Source: Caballeronia sp. M1242
GTDB lineage: Bacteria; Pseudomonadota; Gammaproteobacteria; Burkholderiales; Burkholderiaceae
Assembly: GCF_017220215.1 (NCBI RefSeq)
Contig: NZ_CP071130.1
Coordinates: 372,001-436,000, forward strand
Length of the DNA: 64,000 bases
Direction of reading: 5' to 3'
The number at the start of each line of letters is the position of its first letter. The first letter of the stretch is position 1. Of this stretch, positions 57,552 to 64,000 are shown in pieces. The notes under the pieces were generated by a model. That model did not search any database, was not told the DNA's origin, and saw only the letters and a list, made by a program, of their open reading frames with translations. The position numbers and the translations under genes were made by a program.

Positions 57552-57920
57552 ATGGACGAACAGGGAATCCGCGAACTGGAGGAACGGCTGAGGCAGGCGA
57601 TGATCGCCTCGGACGTGAAAGCGCTCGATGCGCTTCTCGCCGACGACCTGAGCTTCGTCGACGCAACCGGCAAGGTCTGGACGAAGGCCGACGACCTGAA
57701 CGGGCATCGCTATGGCATGCAGCGCATCGACACGCTGAGGATCGAGGAGCAAAGCATCCGCGTGTACGGCGCGTTTGCGATTACGGTGACGCGCGTGACG
57801 ATATCCGGCACGTTCGGCGGCGCCCCGTTCACGGGCAGCCTGCGCTATACGCGGACTTGGGGCGAGACCGCAGGCGCCTGGCGCGTGGTCGCGGCGCAAT
57901 GCGGTCTCATGGCTTTCTAG
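57552..57920 (+). CDS. NTF2-like (DUF4440) protein
   Basis: This 122-residue cytoplasmic protein has the SnoaL/NTF2-like cone fold pattern: LEERLRQAMIASDVKALDALLADDLSFVDATG followed by YTRTWGETAGAWRVVAAQ. DUF4440 members are often of unknown function. It is divergent from the porin gene and convergent with the deacylase gene. No own regulatory element is evident. Confidence 0.85.
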   Translation: MDEQGIRELEERLRQAMIASDVKALDALLADDLSFVDATGKVWTKADDLNGHRYGMQRIDTLRIEEQSIRVYGAFAITVTRVTISGTFGGAPFTGSLRYTRTWGETAGAWRVVAAQCGLMAF

Positions 57921-57934
57921 AAACTAAAGAACGA

Positions 57935-59050
57935 TTAGGCCGACAGCAGCGAGCCCGTGCGATACGCCTTCGCGCCCGCGATGCGCGCGACTTCGAGACC
58001 CGCCGTCGCGAAGCGCGTGATATGCCGCGCGTACATGACGCCCGACGTGCTGCACTTGACCGTGGTCACCGTGTCGGTCAGCGGATCGACGATATCGGCG
58101 ATCGCTTCGCCCGCGTCGATGAACGCGCCCACTTGCGCGCGAAACACGAGCACGCCCGACACGGGCGCGACAATCGGCTCCGCGCCTGCGAGCGGCGTCG
58201 CGGGGAACGCGAGCGCGGGCAGCGGCGCTTGCGGCGCATCGATCACGCCGCGGTGAATCAGGTAGTTGACGATTGCCTGCGCGTCCTTGTCCGCGAGTTC
58301 GTGCGACACGTCATGCTGGCTGCGCAATTCCACCGTCACGGAGATGCCGCCGTTCGGAATCGGGAAGCGGTCGCCGTAACGCGCGCGCAGATCCGACCAG
58401 CAGAAGCTGTGAATCTCGTCGAACGGATTGCCGACCGAATTCAGCGCGAGCAGCGATGCCTTCGAGTCCAGATAACGCGCGAGCGATTCCACTTCTTCCC
58501 AGATGTCCGGGTTCGTGTACAGATGCAGCGCGGCGTCAAGGTCGCAGTGCAGGTCGAGCACGACGTCCGCGTCGTAGGACAGCTTTTGCAGCGCCAGGCG
58601 TTGCGATTCGAGCTCGGTGCGCGGCGTCTGTTCGTCGAGCGCCTCTTTCATCGCGGCGCGCACGGCGAGGCGGTTCGCATCCGCGTCGTTGGTCAGGCGC
58701 GCTTCGATGCGCGGCGCGATCAGCGCGGCGAGATCGTGGAAATTGCGGTTGAAGTTGTGACCGCTGTTGGTATCGAACCGGCCGAGCAGATTGCCGTGCA
58801 GGAATTGATTGAGGCCGATGGGATTCGGCACCGGCACGATCACCACTTCGCCGCGCAGCTTGCCGGCGGCTTCGAAAGCGGCGAGCTGGCGGCGCAGCTT
58901 CCACGCGACCAGCATGCCCGGGAGTTCGTCCGCGTGCAGCGACGACTGAATGTAGATCTTCTGTCCGTCACCCGGACCGTAATGGAAACTGGCGATGCTG
59001 CGTGAGGTGCCGAGCGTCGGCGAGATGAGCTGGTGAGTTCTGGTCTGCAT
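57935..59050 (-). CDS. Succinylglutamate desuccinylase/aspartoacylase family protein (M14-type)
   Basis: This 371-residue zinc carboxypeptidase-like enzyme has zinc ligands in SSLHADELPG (HxxE) and in DLHCD. PVPNPIGLNQFLHG and HNFNRNFHDL follow family patterns. A C-terminal beta-rich domain contains PVSGVLVFRAQVGAFIDAGEAIADIVDP, like a biotinyl/lipoyl barrel. Family members remove acyl groups from N-acyl amino acids. It lies downstream of an amino-acid-binding protein gene on the same strand but is separated by a terminator. Confidence 0.9.
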   Translation of the reverse strand: MQTRTHQLISPTLGTSRSIASFHYGPGDGQKIYIQSSLHADELPGMLVAWKLRRQLAAFEAAGKLRGEVVIVPVPNPIGLNQFLHGNLLGRFDTNSGHNFNRNFHDLAALIAPRIEARLTNDADANRLAVRAAMKEALDEQTPRTELESQRLALQKLSYDADVVLDLHCDLDAALHLYTNPDIWEEVESLARYLDSKASLLALNSVGNPFDEIHSFCWSDLRARYGDRFPIPNGGISVTVELRSQHDVSHELADKDAQAIVNYLIHRGVIDAPQAPLPALAFPATPLAGAEPIVAPVSGVLVFRAQVGAFIDAGEAIADIVDPLTDTVTTVKCSTSGVMYARHITRFATAGLEVARIAGAKAYRTGSLLSA

Positions 59051-59240
59051 AGTGTTCGCGCGCACGCGAGTGCGCGAGGTCTTGCCTCGATGGTTGCTGG
59101 ACGGGCTGAGGCGCTCCGATGCGGGGCGAGTGGGGCGCCGCGGTGTCTCCGTCCGCCGGCGCCGCCTCAGACGTTCGATCTTAGCCGAAATCGGCGCGGC
59201 GGGCGGCCGGCTTGTCGGCACGGGCCGAACGGCGCGCAAT

Positions 59241-59266
59241 AAAAAACGGGCTCCGCGGAGCCCGTT
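59241..59266 (-). terminator. Rho-independent terminator
   Basis: AACGGGCTCC and GGAGCCCGTT (59245-59254 and 59257-59266) form a stem with a two-base centre. On the minus strand it is followed by a run of T (59241-59246 complement). It ends the amino-acid-binding protein transcript. Confidence 0.9.
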
Positions 59267-59290
59267 CGTTCTTTGGCTGCTTCCGGAGAA

Positions 59291-60082
59291 TTAGCCGCCG
59301 TACACGTCGAAGTCGAAGTACTTCTTCTCGATCTTCTTGTACGTGCCGTCCTTGATGATGTCGGCGATCGCCTTGTCGATCTTCGTCTTCAGGTCGGTGT
59401 CTTCCTTGCGCAGACCGATACCGGCGCCATTGCCGAGAATCTTCTCGTCGACGATATCCTTGCCCGCGAAATCGTAGCCCGCGCCGCGGGGCGTCTTCAG
59501 AAAGCCGATGTCGGCCTGCACTGCGTCTTGCAGCGCGGCGTCCAGACGGCCCGAGGTCAGGTCGGCGTAGACCTGGTCCTGGTTCTGGTACGGCGTGACG
59601 GTCACGCCCTTCGGCGCCCAGTACGTCTTGGCGTAGGTTTCCTGAATCGTGCCCTGCTCGACGCCCACATTCTTGCCCTTCAGGCTCTCAGCCGTCGGCA
59701 GAATGCCGCTGCCTTTCTTCGCGACGAGGCGCGTCGGCGTATTGAAGAGTTTGCTGGAGAAAGCGATCTGCTCGGCGCGTTGCGGCGTCATGGACATCGA
59801 CGACAGCACGCCGTCGAACTTCTTCGCCTTCAGCGCGGGGATCATGCCGTCGAAATCGTTCTCCACCCACACGCACTTGGCCTTCAGGCGCGCGCAGATT
59901 TCATTGCCGAGATCGATGTCGAAACCGACCAGCTTGCCATCCGAACCCTTCGATTCGAACGGGGGATAGCTTGCGTCGACGCCGAAGCGGATCGTCGAAT
60001 AGTCCTTGGCATGGGCCGTGACGGCGGTGAACGACGTGACGGCGAGAAGGGACATCGACAAGGCGGCAAGCAGTTTCTTCAC
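59291..60082 (-). CDS. Amino acid ABC transporter substrate-binding protein (HisJ/ArgT family)
   Basis: This 263-residue periplasmic protein has a signal peptide ending TAHAKD. The mature domain shows IRFGVDASYPPFESKGSDGKLVGFDIDLG (about residues 30-58), FDGMIPALKAKKFDG and MSMTPQRAEQIAFS, typical of lysine/arginine/ornithine/histidine binding proteins. No permease or ATPase gene is adjacent, so it works with components encoded elsewhere. It is followed by its own terminator. Confidence 0.94.
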   Translation of the reverse strand: MKKLLAALSMSLLAVTSFTAVTAHAKDYSTIRFGVDASYPPFESKGSDGKLVGFDIDLGNEICARLKAKCVWVENDFDGMIPALKAKKFDGVLSSMSMTPQRAEQIAFSSKLFNTPTRLVAKKGSGILPTAESLKGKNVGVEQGTIQETYAKTYWAPKGVTVTPYQNQDQVYADLTSGRLDAALQDAVQADIGFLKTPRGAGYDFAGKDIVDEKILGNGAGIGLRKEDTDLKTKIDKAIADIIKDGTYKKIEKKYFDFDVYGG

Positions 60083-60432
60083 TGTTTTAACTCCAGAAGG
60101 TGGTCAGTTCGGCCCGGAAGGTCTCGTTCCGGTGCCGTCCGGCGAGGCGGGCGGTCGCCTGAAACAGGCCGGAAGGCGCGCATTCCGCGGATCGTGTCCG
60201 TGCAGAATCGGCAGAAGGTTACCAAGCCAAAATAGTTCGGAACCTAGTGAAACCCCGAATAGAGCTTTTCCTCCTTTCGGCATCCGCTTTCGAGCGCGCC
60301 GGCCGTCCCCGAACCCGCCGCGCCGCGAGGATGATCCATCCGGTTAAGATGCGGCCTTCGCTTTGCGCGCCTCGAAGTCGAACGCCGCGCATCGCCAGAT
60401 AACAGCCCGACATGAATCAGGAGACGACACCG

Positions 60433-61878
60433 ATGCCCACCTCACCCGCGGCGACTTCCAGCCGCGCATCCGCCGATGCCGCGCCGCCCGCGCTGTCCGC
60501 CGGCATGATTTCCGCGCGCCTCGACCGGCTGCCCGCCACGCGCACGGTATGGACGCTCGTCGTGCTGCTGAGTCTCGGCTTCTTCTTCGAGCTTTACGAC
60601 TTGCTGTATTCGGGCTATGTCGCGCCGGGTCTCGTGCGAAGCGGCATTCTGACGCCCACTACGAACGGCTTCTTCGGCATGACGGGCGTGGCGAGCTTCA
60701 TCGCGTCGCTGTTCGCGGGGCTCTTTATCGGCACGGTCGCGTGCGGCTGGCTCGCCGACCGCTTCGGGCGTCGCGCGGTGTTCACGTATTCGCTGCTGTG
60801 GTACACGGCAGCCAACGTCGTGATGGCGTTTCAGGAGACCGCGACGGGCCTCAACTTCTGGCGCTTCATGGCGGGCGTGGGCATCGGCGTGGAACTCGTG
60901 ACCATCGGCACGTATATCTCCGAACTCGCGCCGAAGCACATTCGCGGCCGCGCGTTCGCGTGCGAGCAGGCGGTGGGCTTCATGGCGGTGCCGGTGGTCG
61001 CGTTCCTCGCGTATCTGCTCGTGCCGCGCGCGCCGTTTCACATCGACGGCTGGCGCTGGGTCGTCGTGATCGGCGCGCATGGCGCGCTTTTCGTCTGGTG
61101 GATTCGCCGCCGCTTGCCCGAGAGCCCGCGCTGGCTCGCGCAGAAGGGGCGGCTCGACGAAGCCGACCGCGTGATGTCCGCGCTCGAAGCGCAGGTGCAG
61201 CGCGAATACGGCAAGCCGCTGCCGCCGCCCGCCGAGCCGGAGCCGGTTCTGGACGCCGAGCGCGCGAAAGGCGGCTCGTTCGCCGGCATGTGGCGCGCGC
61301 CCTATGGCAAGCGCGCGACGATGATGATCATCTTCAACGTGTTTCAGACCGTCGGCTTCTACGGTTTCGCGAACTGGGTGCCGACGCTGCTCATCAAGCA
61401 GGGCATCACGGTGACGTCGAGCCTGATGTATTCGAGCATCATCGCGATCGCCGCGCCGATCGGCCCGATGATCGGCCTCGCGATTGCCGACAAGATCGAG
61501 CGCAAGACGGCCATCGTCGCGATGGCGGCGGCCAATATCGTGTGCGGGCTGATATTCAGTCAGTCGTCGAATGCCGCGTTTTTGATTGCGATGGGCGTCG
61601 GACTCACGCTGTCCTCGAACATCATGTCGTACAGCTTTCACGCTTATCAGGCCGAGCTTTTTCCGACGAGCATCCGGGCGCGCGCGGTCGGCTTTGTCTA
61701 TTCGTGGAGCCGATTTTCCGCGATCTTCACGTCGTTCATCATCGCGGGCGTGCTGAAGGGTTTCGGCACGACGGGCGTGTTCGTGTTCATCGCGGGTGCC
61801 ATGCTGATCGTGATGGCGGCGATCGGGCTGATGGGGCCGCGAACGCGCGACATGGCGCTCGAGAAGATCTCGCATTGA
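60433..61878 (+). CDS. MFS transporter, metabolite:H+ symporter type
   Basis: This 481-residue inner-membrane carrier has twelve membrane segments. Signature loops are GWLADRFGRRAVFTYSLL between helices 2 and 3, RFMAGVGIGVELVTIGTYISELAP, and PESPRWLAQKGR before the central loop. The start at 60433 (MPTSPAATSS) has AGGAG nine bases upstream; an ATG at 60412 lacks one. The family includes sugar, aromatic acid and niacin carriers; the substrate is not evident. Confidence 0.92.
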   Translation: MPTSPAATSSRASADAAPPALSAGMISARLDRLPATRTVWTLVVLLSLGFFFELYDLLYSGYVAPGLVRSGILTPTTNGFFGMTGVASFIASLFAGLFIGTVACGWLADRFGRRAVFTYSLLWYTAANVVMAFQETATGLNFWRFMAGVGIGVELVTIGTYISELAPKHIRGRAFACEQAVGFMAVPVVAFLAYLLVPRAPFHIDGWRWVVVIGAHGALFVWWIRRRLPESPRWLAQKGRLDEADRVMSALEAQVQREYGKPLPPPAEPEPVLDAERAKGGSFAGMWRAPYGKRATMMIIFNVFQTVGFYGFANWVPTLLIKQGITVTSSLMYSSIIAIAAPIGPMIGLAIADKIERKTAIVAMAAANIVCGLIFSQSSNAAFLIAMGVGLTLSSNIMSYSFHAYQAELFPTSIRARAVGFVYSWSRFSAIFTSFIIAGVLKGFGTTGVFVFIAGAMLIVMAAIGLMGPRTRDMALEKISH

Positions 61879-61965
61879 GAGGCGACGGCGTGCCGATTGC
61901 TGCGTGTGGGCGTTCTGTATGCCAGAATCCGCAGAACGTTCCTTGTTAAAGCCAACAATTCGAAT

Positions 61966-62859
61966 ATGTCCGACACGCTCACCCCAGTCGAAGCAGATCA
62001 TGCGATGCGCAACTGGATCTATCGATCCGAAGGCCGGATTCGGATCGGTTCCGAGCTGCACAAGCGCATGTTCTGCGAGATGCTGCTGACGACGCACAAC
62101 CCTTATAAGCCTGCCGTCATCGAGTGGCCGAAGCTGGACCCGGCGGCGCTCAGGCGCGTCACGTCGCTGCCCATCTGGGATATCGCGGTGCAGACCGAAG
62201 GCCGCGCGTCGATTCGCGTGGCGACGTATGCGGCGAGCGTGTCCGACCCGCTGCTCAACGAAGCGCTCTGCATGAACGGCGGCGAGGAGGCGCGGCACAA
62301 GCTCGTGCTGTCGAAGCTCGTCGAGGCGTACGGCATCGAACTCGCGCCCGAGCCGCCGTATCCCGCGCCCGACGACGCCCTGCGCGCGTGGATGCTCACG
62401 GGCTACAGCGAGTGCATCGACAGTTTCTTCGCCTTCGGTCTTTTCGAGGCGGCGCGCCAGTCCGGCTATTTTCCGGAAGCGCTCGTCGAGACGTTCGAGC
62501 CGGTGATTCAGGAAGAGGCGCGGCACATTCTGTTCTTTGCGAACTGGGTGGCGTGGTATCGGCGCAGCTTGCCGTGGTATCGCAAGCCCGGCTTCCTGCT
62601 GAAGACCGCGGGCGTGTGGCTTTCGCTGATCCGCGATCGCATTTCGCTCGCGCGGGGTTTCGACAAGAGCGGCGCGGCGCAGGACGCGAATTTCCCGGCA
62701 AATGTCGGGGATTCGGTGGCCGGGAACGTGTCGGTGGGCGCGTTGATCGATCTGTGTCTCGTCGAGAACGAGCGCCGCATGGCGGGCTACGACGCGCGGC
62801 TGCTGCGGCCGACCACGGTGCCGATGCTCGCGCGGCTGGCGCGGCGGTTTGTCAAGTAG
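61966..62859 (+). CDS. Ferritin-like di-iron protein of unknown function
   Basis: This 297-residue protein carries two ExxH-type motifs on separate helices, NGGEEARHKLVLSKL and VIQEEARHILFFANWV, which suggests a ferritin-like di-iron site. No signal peptide is seen, but the second half has amphipathic/hydrophobic helices around LLKTAGVWLSLI. I do not recognise a named family; an oxidase or hydroxylase role is possible. The start at 61966 (MSDTLTPVEA) is the likeliest. Its end overlaps the convergent TetR gene by 8 bp. Confidence 0.78.
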   Translation: MSDTLTPVEADHAMRNWIYRSEGRIRIGSELHKRMFCEMLLTTHNPYKPAVIEWPKLDPAALRRVTSLPIWDIAVQTEGRASIRVATYAASVSDPLLNEALCMNGGEEARHKLVLSKLVEAYGIELAPEPPYPAPDDALRAWMLTGYSECIDSFFAFGLFEAARQSGYFPEALVETFEPVIQEEARHILFFANWVAWYRRSLPWYRKPGFLLKTAGVWLSLIRDRISLARGFDKSGAAQDANFPANVGDSVAGNVSVGALIDLCLVENERRMAGYDARLLRPTTVPMLARLARRFVK

Positions 62860-63592
62860 CCGAGCTCGCTCCGGGTACTTTGGCCCGCTCCTCATACCGC
62901 CGCGACGCATCCTCCACGTCCTGCCTGAACCGTGCCAGCGCCGCGAGCTGCGCATCCGGCGGTTGCAGCGCGGCCCACAACACGTCCACCAGTTCATCCG
63001 CCGTCGTCTCGATCTGAGCCTGACTCAGGCGGCGCTTCGCCAGCGTCGCGTCCCACAGCACATGCTCCATCGGCCCGAAAACGAGCGAGCGCAAGAGACG
63101 CAGCGACACGTCCGCGCGTACGTGCCCGAGCGCTTGCCCGCGCGCGAGCACGTCCATCAACGGCGCGGTGTAGCGGCGCTGCAATTCAGTCAGCGTATCC
63201 GACAGATCGTGCTGTTTCGTGCGGCCTTCCGACAGCACCAGCGAACATAAGCCGGTGCCGTTGACGAGCATCAGCCGCAAATGCGTCCGCACGATGAACG
63301 CGAACTGTTGCCGGATCGAGCCCTCGCGCGGCAGCCCGCTCTCGAACGCGTCGATGATCTCGTCGTACCAGTCCGCGATCACGCGCGCGCACAGCGCCCG
63401 CTTGCCGCTGAAGTAGCTAAAGACGGTCGCCTCCGAAATGCCCGCGCGCTGCGCGATTTCCGCCGTGGTTGCCGCGTCGTAGCCTTTTTCCGCGAAGACA
63501 TCGCGGCCTGCTTGCAGGATGTCGCGCACGCGTTGCTGCGATTTGACGCCGGCAGGCGTGCGGCGGCCGGTTCCGGTGGATTGCGTGGACAT
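62852..63592 (-). CDS. TetR family transcriptional regulator (LiuQ-like)
   Basis: This 246-residue repressor has an N-terminal TetR helix-turn-helix: ILQAGRDVFAEKGYDAATTAEIAQRAGISEATVFSYFSGK (about residues 25-65, read in two parts). A C-terminal ligand domain follows. It is transcribed divergently from an isovaleryl-CoA dehydrogenase gene. In some betaproteobacteria a TetR-type regulator (LiuQ) controls leucine catabolism, which fits this position. Two matching palindromes lie between the genes. Confidence 0.9.
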   Translation of the reverse strand: MSTQSTGTGRRTPAGVKSQQRVRDILQAGRDVFAEKGYDAATTAEIAQRAGISEATVFSYFSGKRALCARVIADWYDEIIDAFESGLPREGSIRQQFAFIVRTHLRLMLVNGTGLCSLVLSEGRTKQHDLSDTLTELQRRYTAPLMDVLARGQALGHVRADVSLRLLRSLVFGPMEHVLWDATLAKRRLSQAQIETTADELVDVLWAALQPPDAQLAALARFRQDVEDASRRYEERAKVPGASSAT

Positions 63593-63622
63593 GATCGTGC
63601 CGAAGAGTGTCGGGAACAAATG

Positions 63623-63635
63623 TGAGCGTAGCTCA
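63623..63635. promoter_or_regulatory. Operator-like palindrome, copy 1
   Basis: TGAGCGTAGCTCA has inverted arms TGAGC/GCTCA. It lies 31 bp upstream of the TetR start codon and shares the pattern TGAGCGNANCTCA with the second copy at 63701-63713. Confidence 0.65.
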
Positions 63636-63643
63636 AAACCCTA

Positions 63644-63672
63644 TTGACGGCTACCCGATTTGAGCGTGAAAT
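63644..63672 (+). promoter_or_regulatory. Candidate promoter for the isovaleryl-CoA dehydrogenase gene
   Basis: TTGACG (63644-63649) and TGAAAT (63667-63672) are 17 bases apart. They lie between the two operator-like palindromes. The -10 box is a weak match. Confidence 0.4.
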
Positions 63673-63700
63673 AAGCCACCATTCGGCTTGATGCCCGTTG

Positions 63701-63713
63701 TGAGCGAAACTCA
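63701..63713. promoter_or_regulatory. Operator-like palindrome, copy 2
   Basis: TGAGCGAAACTCA matches copy 1 at 11 of 13 positions and retains TGAG/CTCA arms. It lies about 42 bp upstream of the dehydrogenase ATG. A half-site TTGAGCGTGAA also occurs near 63660. Confidence 0.65.
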
Positions 63714-63755
63714 AATTCGGGCACGCCAACCCTACTGCATATCGAGGAGACACCC

Positions 63756-64000
63756 ATGAGCACCGTGCCGGGCCTGAACTTCGCGCTGGGCGAAGACATC
63801 GACATGTTGCGCGACACGCTCGTCAACTTCGCAGCGAAGGAGATTGCGCCGCGCGCCGCGGAAATCGACCGTACCGACCAGTTCCCGATGGACCTGTGGA
63901 AGAAGTTCGGCGATCTGGGCGTGCTCGGCATGACGGTCTCCGAAGAATACGGCGGCGCGAACATGGGCTACACCGCGCACATGGTCGCGATGGAGGAGAT
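63756..64000 (+). CDS. liuA: Isovaleryl-CoA dehydrogenase, 5' part (runs off the window)
   Basis: Only the first 81 residues are present. The sequence LNFALGEDIDMLRDTLVNFAAKEIAPRAAEIDR followed by QFPMDLWKKFGDLGVLGMTVSEEYGGANMGY is characteristic of isovaleryl-CoA dehydrogenases, which oxidise isovaleryl-CoA in leucine degradation using FAD. GAGGAG lies about eight bases before the ATG. It probably begins a liu operon beyond the window edge. Confidence 0.9.
   Translation, partial: MSTVPGLNFALGEDIDMLRDTLVNFAAKEIAPRAAEIDRTDQFPMDLWKKFGDLGVLGMTVSEEYGGANMGYTAHMVAMEE

Overview
This is a high-GC chromosomal segment from a betaproteobacterium, most likely Burkholderiaceae of the Paraburkholderia/Caballeronia type. 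The evidence is a Burkholderia-type trimeric porin, a PaoABC-like aldehyde oxidoreductase operon, a TetR regulator divergent from an isovaleryl-CoA dehydrogenase gene, and a large RND efflux operon. About 48 genes are supported. I saw no tRNA, rRNA, insertion sequence, prophage or CRISPR array, so the window reads as ordinary chromosome interrupted by one striking repeat tract.

Layout. 0.1-8 kb: YadGH-like ABC exporter, MsrB, membrane metallophosphoesterase, a periplasmic protein with a duplicated domain, an M20 amidohydrolase and a chemotaxis receptor. 8-11.1 kb: a short GT9-like protein, small hypotheticals, and a DUF4130-UdgX fusion preceded by a consensus LexA (SOS) box. 11.2-15.8 kb: leftward operon for a periplasmic molybdenum/FAD/iron-sulfur aldehyde oxidoreductase plus a MobA-like cytidylyltransferase. 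16-21 kb: a TPR-GT9 glycosyltransferase, a GNAT-like protein, a GFA-family protein and a DUF72 protein. 21-28.2 kb: a sedolisin, an S10 carboxypeptidase and a BvgS/EvgS-type hybrid kinase.

28.3-31.7 kb: a small secreted HNH-like protein, then about 1.24 kb of heptanucleotide repeats. These include 59 consecutive 7-mers in unbroken register, a 14-bp higher-order repeat and 32 identical copies of AACCAAG, on a plus strand almost free of T. An L,D-transpeptidase with a Ser/Ala-rich spacer follows. This tract is the most unusual object in the window.

32-40.7 kb: an EamA exporter, a 2-aminoethylphosphonate-type ABC transporter (phnSTUV-like), glycogen phosphorylase and two small proteins. 40.7-50.3 kb: one leftward operon joining a complete RND tripartite pump (adaptor, inner-membrane pump, outer-membrane factor) to pqiABC; the last five genes abut or overlap by 4 bp, suggesting one envelope-spanning programme. 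50.8-52.35 kb: an ArsR regulator and an Old Yellow Enzyme behind a visible promoter/operator. 52.6-56 kb: an aspartate:alanine antiporter and aspartate 4-decarboxylase, a known proton-motive module. 56-64 kb: porin, NTF2-like protein, M14-type deacylase, amino-acid-binding protein, MFS transporter, ferritin-like protein, TetR regulator and the 5' end of isovaleryl-CoA dehydrogenase, with two matching operator-like palindromes between the last two.
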